From: Mycoplasma sp. CAG:956
GTDB taxonomy: Bacteria > Bacillota_I > Bacilli_A > RF39 > UBA660
Assembly (NCBI GenBank): GCA_000433475.1
Contig: HF993083.1
Coordinates: 1-64,000 of the forward strand
DNA: 64,000 nt
Direction of reading: 5' to 3'
Translations under genes and position numbers: made by a program
The notes under the pieces: model-generated
Seen by the model: the letters and a program-made list of their open reading frames with translations, nothing else
What the model was told of the DNA's origin: nothing
Databases searched by the model: none
Part shown: positions 46,753 to 56,244 of the stretch, in pieces
How the letters are laid out: each line of letters begins with the position of its first letter
How positions within the stretch are numbered: position 1 is the stretch's first letter

Positions 46753-46976
46753 GAAATCGCTGATATAGAAGAGTAGATAAAATGATTATTTATAGAGAGC
46801 AGTAGATGGTGGAAGGCTGTAATATAGTTTTATTGAATGGGCTATGGAGAGACTTGCCGATGTAAGTAGGCTAGTACGGATTACTTAACCGTTAAAATAA
46901 GTGTTGTATGTTAGTACAATTTAGTGGCAAGTAAGTATTAAGTCTTATTCTAATTTGTTAGAGTAAGACTTTTTTA
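46753..46976 (+). promoter_or_regulatory. T-box riboswitch, tryptophan-specific
   Basis: Contains AGAGAG (46794-46799), GGTGGAAGGC (46808-46817), a GAA-TGG specifier with TGG at 46838-46840, the stem III region ACCGTTAA, the T-box bulge TGGC (46925-46928) and a terminator (46940-46953 with 46958-46971, then T). Uncharged tRNA pairs at the specifier and its NCCA end with TGGN. C after TGG fits the G discriminator of tRNA-Trp. The riboswitch lets trpS be transcribed when tryptophanyl-tRNA is short. Confidence 0.95.
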
Positions 46977-46992
46977 TAGGAGGTAATTATTT

Positions 46993-48039
46993 ATGAAAAA
47001 AGTTATATTGACAGGAGAAAGACCAACAGGACCACTTCATATTGGACATTATGTTGGTTCATTAAAAAATCGAGTTAAAATTCAAAATGAAGGGGATTAT
47101 GATGAGATGTATTTGTTTGCAGCCGATGCTCAAGCCCTAACAGATAATTTTGATAATCCAAAAAAAGTAAGGGATAATGTTTTTGAGGTAGCTTTAGATA
47201 ATTTAGCTTGTGGTATAGATCCTAATAAGGTATGTTATTTTATTCAATCAGAGGTGCCAGAACTTACAGAATTAACGTTTTATTATATGAATTTAGTAAC
47301 GGTATCAAGATTGTATCGTAATCCTACTGTTAAAGAAGAAATTAAATTAAGAGGTTTTGAGGATAGTATTCCAGCTGGGTTCTTTACTTATCCTGTTAGT
47401 CAAACAGCAGATATTACAGCTTTTATGGGAACTTTAATTCCCGTTGGGGAAGATCAATTACCAATGATTGAACAAGCAAGAGAAATAGTTCGCAAATTTA
47501 ATGCAATTTATGGAGAAACTTTAGTAGAACCAGAAGCACTAATTCCAGAAAATGTTAATGAAAGAAGACTTGTTGGTACTGATGGTAATGCTAAGATGAG
47601 TAAGTCAATTGGTAATTGTATTTATCTAAAAGATAGTCCAGAAGAAATTAAGAAAAAAGTTATGGGAATGTATACAGATCCCAATCATATTAAGATAACT
47701 GATCCTGGTAAGGTCGAAGGGAATGTAGTATTTACTTATTTAGATGTATTCTGCAAGGAAGATTCTTTTCTAAAGTATTTACCAGAATATAAAAATTTAG
47801 ATGAATTAAAAGAACATTATCGTCGTGGTGGCTTAGGTGATATGAAAATCAAAAAATTTTTAAATGATGTTTTACAAGAAGAGTTAAAACCAATTAGAGA
47901 AAGACGTGAAAAATTAGCAAACAATCCAGAATATGTATATCAAGTATTAAGGGAAGGAACAAAAAAGGCAAGAGCTAAAGCTAGAGAAACTTTAAAAAAT
48001 GTTAAGAAAGCAATGATGCTTGATTACTTTGAAGATTAA
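46993..48039 (+). CDS. trpS: Tryptophan-tRNA ligase
   Basis: 348 aa. Class I synthetase with P-T-G-P-L-H-I-G-H at residues 11-19 and A-K-M-S-K-S at about 198. It charges tRNA-Trp with tryptophan. AGGAGG lies just after the T-box terminator, so translation starts only on read-through transcripts. The matching TGG specifier in the leader supports the assignment. Confidence 0.98.
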   Translation: MKKVILTGERPTGPLHIGHYVGSLKNRVKIQNEGDYDEMYLFAADAQALTDNFDNPKKVRDNVFEVALDNLACGIDPNKVCYFIQSEVPELTELTFYYMNLVTVSRLYRNPTVKEEIKLRGFEDSIPAGFFTYPVSQTADITAFMGTLIPVGEDQLPMIEQAREIVRKFNAIYGETLVEPEALIPENVNERRLVGTDGNAKMSKSIGNCIYLKDSPEEIKKKVMGMYTDPNHIKITDPGKVEGNVVFTYLDVFCKEDSFLKYLPEYKNLDELKEHYRRGGLGDMKIKKFLNDVLQEELKPIRERREKLANNPEYVYQVLREGTKKARAKARETLKNVKKAMMLDYFED

Positions 48040-48101
48040 TAAAAATAATTGTTTTTAGAACATAATAAAGATATAATTATTTTAAGAAAGGTAAAATTAA
48101 T

Positions 48102-48359
48102 ATGAGAGATTTAAAAATAAATGGTATTTATCGTCATTTTAAAGGGGATTATTATTTAGTACTTGGAGTGGCAATTCATAGTGAGACAAAGGAAAAATTA
48201 GTCGTTTATCGTGCTTTATATGGTGATAATTTGGTATATGCAAGACCTTATGAAATGTTTTTAAGTGAAGTTGATCATGAAAAATATCCAAGTGTTAAAC
48301 AGAAATATCGTATGGAAGAAGTAAACGTAGAAAGTGTTGCTAAAAATTTTAAAAAATAA
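48102..48359 (+). CDS. DUF1653-family small protein
   Basis: 85 aa. G-I-Y-R-H-F-K-G-D-Y-Y-L-V and Y-A-R-P-Y-E-M-F match the small beta-rich DUF1653 family. Role not established. AAGAAAGG precedes the ATG. Transcription ends at a hairpin inside the end of the convergent gene. Confidence 0.88.
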   Translation: MRDLKINGIYRHFKGDYYLVLGVAIHSETKEKLVVYRALYGDNLVYARPYEMFLSEVDHEKYPSVKQKYRMEEVNVESVAKNFKK

Positions 48360-48377
48360 AAAGGACTTATTTAGTCC
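48356..48377 (-). terminator. Terminator of the 315-aa minus-strand gene
   Basis: GGACT (48363-48367) pairs with AGTCC (48373-48377); on the minus strand the T-run follows at 48362-48356. Confidence 0.7.
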
Positions 48378-49314
48378 CGTGAAGAAGAGTTAAGACTCTT
48401 CTTTTAAAATTGTAAGTTTTTAAACTTTTAGTAGCATTTTTACTATTAAAATTAATAGTTTTACTTAAATTTATGATTTCATCATCAGAATAATTATCAA
48501 ATATTTGTAAATTAAGACAACCACAATTATTAATAATTTCAGGATAATGTTTATATATAAATAAAGCTCTAGTTATATTAATACCGTTATTTAAGGCTTT
48601 AGTAAGAAAATACTCAGGAGATATTTTTATATCTAGTAATTCTTCATCACTAAATAATTCAAACATCAGATCATAATTATGATAGAACATGGAAAAATTA
48701 GTTTTAGCTATTAAATTATTTAATCTTTTTATAGTATCTTTATTAGGAATGGTCTCTAAGGGTGCAATAATATTTGTTAACTGATCAAGACTAGCACTAA
48801 AATAAGTATTATCATTAAAAGTATCTAGTGATTTCTTAGTAAATAAACTATTAACTATTGTTTTAGAGTCTTTTTCAAGTATTTTTAAAGTACAATCTAA
48901 AGAAGTAGTTAATTTGATAAATCTTTTAATATAAGTCTCTTTTTCTTTATTATTAAGATCTTTAATAGATAGAAAAAAACTGTGTAAATAAGGTTTATAT
49001 CTAGTTATAAAGTCTATATAAGAAATATTAGTAAAATGCTTGGTAAAACTATTATCTAAGATGTAGATACCTAAATTACTGGGATATATTCCTAAGGAAA
49101 AGTTATTTCTATTTAATAGGGTTAATATTTCTAAATTATCAAAATAAAGTGCTGTATATATTTTAATATAGTAACACTTTTTTTCATCGGTATTTAAATT
49201 ATTATCTTTTTTTAAAAGGGGAATAATTTTCATATCAATTAATTTTTCTTTTTGGGGATCTAATTTAATTTTTCTTTTTATTTCTTGTTTAATATATGTT
49301 AAAAATTCTTGCAT
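48367..49314 (-). CDS. Hypothetical protein, 315 aa
   Basis: The start M-Q-E-F-L-T-Y-I is preferred because AGAAGGA falls seven bases before it; an in-frame start at 49368 has no such site. Mostly helical, rich in Leu, Asn, Lys and Ser, with no signal or membrane segment. No recognised motif. Convergent with the DUF1653 gene. It could be a lineage-specific cytoplasmic protein. Confidence 0.6.
   Translation of the reverse strand: MQEFLTYIKQEIKRKIKLDPQKEKLIDMKIIPLLKKDNNLNTDEKKCYYIKIYTALYFDNLEILTLLNRNNFSLGIYPSNLGIYILDNSFTKHFTNISYIDFITRYKPYLHSFFLSIKDLNNKEKETYIKRFIKLTTSLDCTLKILEKDSKTIVNSLFTKKSLDTFNDNTYFSASLDQLTNIIAPLETIPNKDTIKRLNNLIAKTNFSMFYHNYDLMFELFSDEELLDIKISPEYFLTKALNNGINITRALFIYKHYPEIINNCGCLNLQIFDNYSDDEIINLSKTINFNSKNATKSLKTYNFKRRVLTLLHGTK
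48382..48405 (+). terminator. Terminator of the DUF1653 gene
   Basis: AAGAAGAGT (48382-48390) and ACTCTTCTT (48395-48403) with a TAAG loop and TTTT. It lies inside the 3' end of the convergent minus-strand gene. Confidence 0.72.
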
Positions 49315-49553
49315 AAAATTCCTTCTATTATAAATATATTTATCATCTAAAAAAAGATGTAAAATCATTGTAAAACTTTATTCTTAAAAAAGAAAGACTA
49401 AATTTATAAAGTTATATTATTTTCTTAAAAATACATTTAAATTATTCAGAAAATATTAAGTTAAACATATAATTAAGAATTATATAAATTTGCTATTTTC
49501 TTTTTTTAAAATTGTGATATACTATTTGAGCTTGAAAAAAAAGAGGGATTTGG

Positions 49554-50921
49554 ATGGAAGAAAGATTAGAAATTGTATTAAATGAAATATTTTTAAAATA
49601 TGGTTTTTTATTTGATAAGAAAAGTGAATTAGAAGATTTAGTTAGTGATATTACTGATAGATATTTAGAATCAGTTAGACTTGATGTTTCTATTTTTAAT
49701 ACTTATTTAATGGAAATAGAAAGTAGAGTTAGAAAATATTTAGCTTTGAAAATAAAGGAAAATCCTTTTAAGGTTTTAAATAGTTATATAAATAAAAATC
49801 TAAGTAATGCTAAAAATAATATAGAAGCTTTAGATAGCATTAGTTATTTGTGTGATATTAGTGGTTATAAAATAAGTAATGTTATGATTAAAGAATTACT
49901 TAATAATAATAAAGTTTTAAATAAATTAGTTAGTAGTGCTGTAAAGGATAATATGGTTTATTTAAAAAATAATAATTTAGGTAAAAAAGTATCTAATGAA
50001 GTAGCGAAAGAATTTATTTATACTTATTGTGATTTAGAAAATATTGATGTTAATGAAATAAATCCAACTAGTAAATATCCTTATTTTGGTTATGATCTTC
50101 CACCTTTTAAAACGGTTGAAGAAGAATTAGAAGTTGTAAATATGGCGAAGATGGGCGATAAGAGTGCTAAAGAAGAGCTTATTTTAAGAAATATTAAACT
50201 TATAAATAATGTAGCTATTAAATATCTTAATACAATATTTAATATTGATGATTTAACTCAAGAAGGAATAATTGGGCTTTTAACTGCTATTGAAAAATAT
50301 GATAGTAGTAAGAAAATAAAATTTAGTACTTATGCTAATTATTGGATTAAAGCTAATATTTTAGGATATATAAAAACAAAGGGTAATGCTATTAAAATTG
50401 GTAGTAGTGATACTACTTTGTATACTAAATATTTAAAGTTTCAAGAAAGTTTTTCAAATAAATATGGAAGAGTTCCTACTTTAGCTGAAGCTGCTTTAGA
50501 ATTAGATGTTGGCATAGAACACTTAGAAATGGTTATTAATTCAAGAAAAAATAATCTTAGTCTAGATGAGTATGTTTATGATGAAGATAAAGAAGCTACT
50601 ATGGCTGATTTTATACCTGATGAATCAATTGATATTGAGGCAGATGCCGAAGATTTAGAGTTAAAAGAAAATATAAATACTATTTTAAATAATATTGGTT
50701 TAAGTGATAAAGAGAAGATAGTAGTTTATTTACGTTTCGGCTTTGATGGTAGTGGGACTATATGTCCAAGACAAAAAATTGCTGATTATTTAGGATTATC
50801 ACAACAAAGAATTGGACAAATAGAAGAAAGTGCTAAAAAGAGAATAATTAATAGTAAAATTTTTAAAGATTTAATAGCCGATGATTCATTAACAAGAACG
50901 TTAGATGTTTTAAAAAAATAA
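49554..50921 (+). CDS. Sigma-70-type factor with unusual N-terminal domain (first of a pair)
   Basis: 455 aa. Residues about 1-190 form a helical domain unlike region 1 of known sigma factors. Then L-I-N-N-V-A-I-K-Y, D-D-L-T-Q-E-G-I-I-G-L-L (region 2) and F-S-T-Y-A-N-Y-W-I-K (2.4-like), a region 3 with G-R-V-P-T-L-A-E-A-A, and region 4 with L-S-D-K-E-K-I-V-V-Y-L-R and a helix-turn-helix ending Q-Q-R-I-G-Q-I-E. It should direct RNA polymerase to its own promoter class. An extended -10, TGATATACT (49515-49523), lies upstream, and AGAGGGA precedes the ATG. Followed 33 bp later by a paralogue. Confidence 0.85.
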   Translation: MEERLEIVLNEIFLKYGFLFDKKSELEDLVSDITDRYLESVRLDVSIFNTYLMEIESRVRKYLALKIKENPFKVLNSYINKNLSNAKNNIEALDSISYLCDISGYKISNVMIKELLNNNKVLNKLVSSAVKDNMVYLKNNNLGKKVSNEVAKEFIYTYCDLENIDVNEINPTSKYPYFGYDLPPFKTVEEELEVVNMAKMGDKSAKEELILRNIKLINNVAIKYLNTIFNIDDLTQEGIIGLLTAIEKYDSSKKIKFSTYANYWIKANILGYIKTKGNAIKIGSSDTTLYTKYLKFQESFSNKYGRVPTLAEAALELDVGIEHLEMVINSRKNNLSLDEYVYDEDKEATMADFIPDESIDIEADAEDLELKENINTILNNIGLSDKEKIVVYLRFGFDGSGTICPRQKIADYLGLSQQRIGQIEESAKKRIINSKIFKDLIADDSLTRTLDVLKK

Positions 50922-50954
50922 GTATAAGATTAATCATGATTGGAAGTTGATAAT

Positions 50955-52292
50955 ATGGAGGAAAAAGTCTTAGATAGTGTTTATAACAAATATGCTTTTC
51001 TATTTCAAAATAAGAGTGAATATTTAACTAAAGTAAGACAAGCAATAGAAAAATATGAAAATTGGGCTTTAAGTAGTTCAAATATAGAGTTATTCTTATA
51101 TGAATTAGAAGTAATTATGCATAAATATTTAAAAGAAAGATTAAATGAAAATCCTTTTGATGTTTTAGATAAGTATATTGAGATAAATTTAAAAAATTGT
51201 ACGAACTATTTAGGTGCTTTAGAAGATTTAGCTAAATTTTGTGATACCAATTATTTAATATTAAGTACTGATTTAGTAAAGAAATTATTACTTGATAATG
51301 TTATTTTAAATAATATAGTTGGTAATGTTTGCAAGAAATATTTAAATAGTATAAAAATTGGTCGTTTTAATAATGAAACTACAAATAAACTAGTTAGAGA
51401 ATTCGTTTATATCTATTGTGACTTAGAAAAGATTGAAATAGCTTATGAAAACAGTAGTTATTCATATTTAAGATATAGTTTGCCTCCTTTTGATACGAAA
51501 GAACAAGAGATTGCGGCAATTAAAAAAGCTAAAGACGGTGATAATGCTGCAAAAGAAGAGATTATTTTAAGAAGTGTTAGGTTAGTTTATAGTATTGCTA
51601 AAAGGTACTGTTCTGAGGGAATTAGTATGGAAGATTTAATTCAAGAAGGTATAGAAGGAATATTATATGCTATTAATGGTTATAATTTTGATTATGATAT
51701 TAAATTTAATTCTTATGCTTATGAATGGATTAGACAAAAGATATCAAGATATGTTATATCAAAAGAACATTATTTTGGGGGAGCATTTACTAATGCTAAG
51801 TTATATGGTGAATATGAAAAAGTGTATGAAAAATTATGCTCTAAATTAGATAGAGAACCAACTATAAAAGAAGTAGCAGAGGTTTTAAAAGTACCTAGTT
51901 CTAAATTATATATGGTTATAATTAGTAATACCTCTAATGTTAGTTTAGATGAACCAATAGATAGTGATACTCCTTCTAGTATTAGTGAATTTTTAGCTGA
52001 TGATAGTAGTGATTTTGTTTTGGAACATGAAGATAAAGAATATCTTGAAAATATAGATAACTTATTAGAGAGTATGGGTTTAACTAAAAGAGAAAAAGAA
52101 GTTATTAAGTTAAGAAATGGATTAGATGATTTAGGAATTACTAGAACTAAGGTCGAAGTAGCAGAGATGCTAGGACTTACTCATCAAAGAGTTGCCCAAT
52201 TAGAAAAAGTTGGGTTAGAAAAAATAAGAAGTTATATGAATAGTGAAGAAAAGAATAATAAGAAAAGATTAAAACTTGAGAAAAAAAATTAA
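50955..52292 (+). CDS. Sigma-70-type factor, second of the tandem pair
   Basis: 445 aa. The ATG at 50955 gives M-E-E-K to match the M-E-E-R start of the first copy; an in-frame TTG at 50940 is less likely. It has the same architecture: an N-terminal domain of about 185 residues (F-L-F near 12, E-N-P-F near 60 and Y-C-D-L-E near 155 shared with copy one), then D-L-I-Q-E-G-I-E-G-I, F-N-S-Y-A-Y-E-W-I-R, region 4 L-T-K-R-E-K-E-V-I-K-L-R and a helix-turn-helix with H-Q-R-V-A-Q-L-E. The divergence suggests different promoters. Confidence 0.85.
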   Translation: MEEKVLDSVYNKYAFLFQNKSEYLTKVRQAIEKYENWALSSSNIELFLYELEVIMHKYLKERLNENPFDVLDKYIEINLKNCTNYLGALEDLAKFCDTNYLILSTDLVKKLLLDNVILNNIVGNVCKKYLNSIKIGRFNNETTNKLVREFVYIYCDLEKIEIAYENSSYSYLRYSLPPFDTKEQEIAAIKKAKDGDNAAKEEIILRSVRLVYSIAKRYCSEGISMEDLIQEGIEGILYAINGYNFDYDIKFNSYAYEWIRQKISRYVISKEHYFGGAFTNAKLYGEYEKVYEKLCSKLDREPTIKEVAEVLKVPSSKLYMVIISNTSNVSLDEPIDSDTPSSISEFLADDSSDFVLEHEDKEYLENIDNLLESMGLTKREKEVIKLRNGLDDLGITRTKVEVAEMLGLTHQRVAQLEKVGLEKIRSYMNSEEKNNKKRLKLEKKN

Positions 52293-52344
52293 TAGATTAA
52301 TTATTAAATTTTTGCTATACTTAGAACAGGTATAAGGTGATAGT

Positions 52345-53478
52345 ATGATTTATTTAGATTATAGTGCAACAACTCCAGTTAATCCTGAGGTTTTAGATAG
52401 TTTAGTTAAGGTTAGTAGGGATTATATTGGTAATCCTAATTCTATGCATAATTTAGGGGTAAAATCGAGAGCTCTTTTAAAAAGTGCAACTAGGCAGATA
52501 GCAGATTGTCTAAATGTTAAAATGGAAGAAATTATTTATACAAGTGGTGCTACGGAGGCTAATAATACGGCTTTGCTTGGTGTTGCCTTAAGATATAAAA
52601 ATAGGGGTAATCATATAATATTATCCAAATTAGAGCATCCTTCGGAATATGTACTGGCTAATTATTTAGAGAACTTAGGCTTTAGAATTAGTTATGTTAA
52701 TAATGATTCTGATGGGTTAATAGATTTAGATGATTTAAAGAGTTTAATAACGGATAAAACCATATTAGTAAGTATTGTGGGAGTTAATAGTGAAGTAGGA
52801 GTTAGACAACCATTAAAAACTATAAGACAAATAATTAAGAAAGAAAATCCTAATACTATATTTCATAGTGATTTAACACAAGCCTTAGGAAAAGTGGCTA
52901 TTAATTTAAATGATGTCGATTTAGCTAGTTTTTCAGGTCATAAAATATACGGTCCAAAGGGAATCGGCTTACTTTATAAAAGTGAAAAAGTCGATATAGT
53001 TCCGTTAATTCATGGTAGTAGTAAAGATTTTCCATTACGTGCTGGAACACCTCCTCTTCATTTAATCGTGGCTTTATCAAAAGCTATTAGATTATGTTTA
53101 ATTGATTTAGATAAAAAAGAATTATATGTTAAAAAATTAAATGAAAAGATTGTAGATGATTTAAGTCATTATCCTAATTTGAAATTTAATAATACTAAGT
53201 ATTCAATATATAATGTAATTAATATAAGTTTAATGGATATTAAGCCGGAAAGTTTTGTACATGCCATGGAAGATCATGAAGTATATATAAGTACTAATAC
53301 AGCTTGTTCATCAGGAGAATTATCTACTTCAGTTATGGCTTTATATGGTGATAAAAAACGAGCAATGACTACTATTAGAATAAGTTTATCATGTAATACT
53401 ACTATGGATGAAGTTAATAAGTTTTTAACTTTCTTCCATGGGGAATATCAAAGATTTATAAGATTAAAAGGTAAGTAA
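52345..53478 (+). CDS. Cysteine desulfurase (NifS/IscS-like)
   Basis: 377 aa. Class V aminotransferase fold with Lys 200 in S-G-H-K-I-Y-G-P-K-G as the expected PLP lysine, and Cys 321 in T-A-C-S-S-G-E as the sulfur-carrying cysteine. It takes sulfur from cysteine for iron-sulfur clusters or tRNA thiolation. An extended -10, TGCTATACT (52313-52321), and AAGGTGA precede it. No iscU, thiI or mnmA gene is adjacent, so the sulfur acceptor is not shown. Confidence 0.93.
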   Translation: MIYLDYSATTPVNPEVLDSLVKVSRDYIGNPNSMHNLGVKSRALLKSATRQIADCLNVKMEEIIYTSGATEANNTALLGVALRYKNRGNHIILSKLEHPSEYVLANYLENLGFRISYVNNDSDGLIDLDDLKSLITDKTILVSIVGVNSEVGVRQPLKTIRQIIKKENPNTIFHSDLTQALGKVAINLNDVDLASFSGHKIYGPKGIGLLYKSEKVDIVPLIHGSSKDFPLRAGTPPLHLIVALSKAIRLCLIDLDKKELYVKKLNEKIVDDLSHYPNLKFNNTKYSIYNVINISLMDIKPESFVHAMEDHEVYISTNTACSSGELSTSVMALYGDKKRAMTTIRISLSCNTTMDEVNKFLTFFHGEYQRFIRLKGK

Positions 53479-53480
53479 GT

Positions 53481-53521
53481 AAAAAAATCTCTAGAATTAA
53501 GTTAAGTTTTAGGGGTTTTTT
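53481..53521 (+). terminator. Terminator after the cysteine desulfurase
   Basis: AAAAAATCTCTAGAA pairs with TTTTAGGGGTTTTTT by mixed Watson-Crick and G-U pairs, with terminal T. Confidence 0.72.
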
Positions 53522-53623
53522 AGATGTACTTAAGTATGGCATAATTTAATGAAAAGTAAAAATAAAAATGTTTAATACGTAATATTTAAAATGTTAAAAT
53601 GGTACTATGAAGTGGGTGTTTTC

Positions 53624-54598
53624 ATGTTAATTAATAGTAAAGAAATAGGTAAAAACTTAAAAAAAATAAGAATAGAAAAAGGGCTATCTCAGGAGCAACT
53701 GGCAAAAAAAATAAATTATACTAGACAAAATATATCAAAGTGGGAAAATGGCATTTCTTTTCCAGCAGATGATATTATTATTAATAAATTATCAACTATT
53801 TTAGAAATTTCCAAAGAAGAATTATTAAATTCCCAAAAAGAAAAAGATATTTTGAAGAATAAAAAGAATATTTATTATTGGTTATTTGGCTTATTAATAA
53901 TTCTATTGTTAGTTTTAGGGATAATTTGTTACTTTATTTTGAATCAAAAAATTTATAAAATTAATATAGATGGCATTTTTTCTGGAGTATATACTAGTAA
54001 TTTTAGAGAAAGATATTTAAATTTATATACAAATGGATATATAGAAAATTTGAAAGGATTATATTTATATACTGTATATAATAACGAAGAAAAGTATATC
54101 TTAAAAACTGCTGAGAATGATATTAATGTTTATGAGAAGGGGGATTCCTATGAATACAATTTAAGGTATGTTTTTAAGTGTGGCTTACATTTAGTTCTAT
54201 TTTATCAAGATGAAACTTATGATAAATATGATTATTATTTAAATAATGATAAGGCTGATGATACTTGCGACTATGAATATGTTTATAAAAACAATTCTGT
54301 TTTAGAAAATTATGGTTTTGTAAAAGATGGCTTTAGTTATATTTATACTTTTGATAATACTAAGTTAATTTATAATGGTTATGGTTATCACTTGGACTTA
54401 ATAGATAATGAAACAATTGAAAGTGTTGAAACTCTTGGTGAATTTCACTTTTTATATGAAAAATATAATAAAAGTACGGGTAACCAACAAGACGAAATAG
54501 TTGAAATTAAAGAAGAAAAAGACTGCATAGAAGAAAAATGTGCAACTTATGAAGATTATGCTAAGTTTATCAATTTTTTAACTAATGTTAATAGATAA
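53624..54598 (+). CDS. Membrane-anchored XRE-family regulator
   Basis: 324 aa. An N-terminal helix-turn-helix (L-S-Q-E-Q-L-A-K-K...R-Q-N-I-S-K-W-E-N-G), one membrane segment (about residues 84-106) and a Tyr/Asp-rich outer domain of about 210 residues. The ATG at 53624 is preferred to 53591 because G-K-N-L-K-K-I-R then sits in the normal XRE position. It may sense an outside signal and bind DNA from the membrane. It ends at a very strong terminator. The outer domain family is not recognised. Confidence 0.82.
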   Translation: MLINSKEIGKNLKKIRIEKGLSQEQLAKKINYTRQNISKWENGISFPADDIIINKLSTILEISKEELLNSQKEKDILKNKKNIYYWLFGLLIILLLVLGIICYFILNQKIYKINIDGIFSGVYTSNFRERYLNLYTNGYIENLKGLYLYTVYNNEEKYILKTAENDINVYEKGDSYEYNLRYVFKCGLHLVLFYQDETYDKYDYYLNNDKADDTCDYEYVYKNNSVLENYGFVKDGFSYIYTFDNTKLIYNGYGYHLDLIDNETIESVETLGEFHFLYEKYNKSTGNQQDEIVEIKEEKDCIEEKCATYEDYAKFINFLTNVNR

Positions 54599-54600
54599 TA

Positions 54601-54638
54601 ATTGCGGGTGCAACTAAAAAGTTGCACCCGCAATTTTG
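54601..54638 (+). terminator. Very strong GC-rich terminator
   Basis: ATTGCGGGTGCAACT (54601-54615) and AGTTGCACCCGCAAT (54620-54634) form a perfect 15-bp stem with an AAAA loop and TTTT. It is much more GC-rich than its surroundings. Confidence 0.92.
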
Positions 54639-54676
54639 TATTTTAGTTTATAATTTTTGGGGAAAAGGATAAAATT

Positions 54677-55102
54677 ATGAAAAAAATTGCAAGAAACACA
54701 TTCTTAGTTGGATTAATTGTATTATCTATAGGTATTGTTAAAGCAACAGAAATTTATTATCAAACTACGGTTACTGTTGGATGTCCATACAAATTAGTAG
54801 GACAATATAGAAATTTTGGGGCTGGTGAACAAAAAATCGAATTAAATAAAATTAATTTAGGCACTGCTGAAAGGCAGGAAATAGAAATTGAATATCAGCA
54901 AAAGACACTTGTAGGAAGTACAAAGTTAGGTAAAGAAAGACTCGAAATTGTGTATTCAGAGCCAATGAACTTTTCAAAAACTTTTCAATTTGGCAATCAG
55001 AAAAAATCTGGAAAAAGAAGATATATATTTTATAACAACTTATCTGGACAAAATAACACAGCCATCTTTATTGATGACGTAAAAATGTATCCAAGGGCAT
55101 AG
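54677..55102 (+). CDS. Secreted hypothetical protein, 141 aa
   Basis: Signal peptide with M-K-K-I-A-R then a hydrophobic core (residues about 8-21) and K-A-T at 22-24. The mature part is beta-rich and polar, with one Cys near the start (V-G-C-P-Y). GGGGAAAAGG precedes the ATG. Family not recognised. Confidence 0.68.
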   Translation: MKKIARNTFLVGLIVLSIGIVKATEIYYQTTVTVGCPYKLVGQYRNFGAGEQKIELNKINLGTAERQEIEIEYQQKTLVGSTKLGKERLEIVYSEPMNFSKTFQFGNQKKSGKRRYIFYNNLSGQNNTAIFIDDVKMYPRA

Positions 55103-55104
55103 TT

Positions 55105-55144
55105 AAAGCCAAAGACAGTTGCTTTAATTTCTGTCTTTAGCTTT
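55105..55144 (+). terminator. Possible terminator after the secreted protein
   Basis: AAAGACAG (55111-55118) and CTGTCTTT (55131-55138) pair perfectly, extended by AAAGC/GCTTT, but only a short T-run follows. Confidence 0.55.
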
Positions 55145-55170
55145 ATAATTAAAAAAGAAGGTATATTAAT

Positions 55171-56244
55171 ATGAAATTTATAAATACAATTTTTAAATAT
55201 ATAGATACTTATAAAAGAAATATTTTAGTAATAATGCTTATTTTAATAACGGTAAGTGGAATACTTGGAATATCTTATTATATGTTTTTTAATAATAAGA
55301 TAGAAAAATATCAAAAAAATAATTATATGTTTAAAGTTTATCATGCTGGTTATATAGATGGTGATTATAGTACATATAACAAACTAAAAGAAAGTAAGTA
55401 CGTAGTTGATATATTTAGCACAAAAGAATACACAGCATCCGTTATTTTTAAAAATGGATGGACCGTTGATTTATTTGGAACTATTCCAAATAATATGAAT
55501 ATGGTTGATGGTCGTACCTTTAATATAGATAGTGATGATGAAATAATATGCCCAGATAATTTTAATGATGATGAAACTGAGTTTTTAAAAAATAAAACAA
55601 AGAATATTTCTCAATATTTAAATAAAAGTCTTATTTTAACTGATTATGATGATAATGAAACGAAAGTAAAATTAGTGGGAATTTTTGCTTCTAAAGATGG
55701 TGTTTATGAACCAACATATTGTTTTGCATCACATAAAACATTACAAAAAATAAATGAAAAAATGCCCCAATATTATAATTCTGAAAGTATTTATATTCAA
55801 ATTGATGATAATAGTAACTTAGAAAAACTAAAAGAACAATTTCCAACAATTAACTTTTCTAAAATACAAGAAGCAAATAACGATATCAGAAATTTAGTCT
55901 GTGGTATATGTTTATTTATTTATGTTGTCAGTTTATTTATTATAATAGAAATAATGCGAAAAATTGCAGTAAATGTCAAAGCTCAAGGTAGTATTAAAAA
56001 TAAAATAATATCTGTTTTAAAATTAGAATTAAAACCATTAATAATTGGCATAATGATTGGTCTTGTTATAACTTTTATTATAAATTATTTGGTTATTCCT
56101 AAATTAATTCCAAGTATTTATTTATTTTATAATAATTATGCTGAGGTTAAAATTATATATGTTCTTTTAAATATTTTGGTAACTGGTCTTATTGTTGTAA
56201 TGAGTAATCTTAGGAGTGTCATGAAGATAGAGGTTAAAAAATGA
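55171..56244 (+). CDS. FtsX/MacB-like membrane protein without an ATPase partner
   Basis: 357 aa. One N-terminal membrane segment (about 15-38), an extracellular domain of about 200 residues and three C-terminal segments (about 240-262, 288-310 and 325-347), which is the layout of FtsX/MacB-type ABC permeases. No ABC ATPase gene is adjacent, so it may work alone or with a distant partner. AGAAGG precedes the ATG. Its TGA overlaps the ATG of the VanZ-like gene. Confidence 0.72.
   Translation: MKFINTIFKYIDTYKRNILVIMLILITVSGILGISYYMFFNNKIEKYQKNNYMFKVYHAGYIDGDYSTYNKLKESKYVVDIFSTKEYTASVIFKNGWTVDLFGTIPNNMNMVDGRTFNIDSDDEIICPDNFNDDETEFLKNKTKNISQYLNKSLILTDYDDNETKVKLVGIFASKDGVYEPTYCFASHKTLQKINEKMPQYYNSESIYIQIDDNSNLEKLKEQFPTINFSKIQEANNDIRNLVCGICLFIYVVSLFIIIEIMRKIAVNVKAQGSIKNKIISVLKLELKPLIIGIMIGLVITFIINYLVIPKLIPSIYLFYNNYAEVKIIYVLLNILVTGLIVVMSNLRSVMKIEVKK

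Noticed and set aside
48361..48405. A single bidirectional terminator between the convergent genes
   Set aside because: Two separate hairpins fit better, one per strand, since the T-runs belong to different stems.
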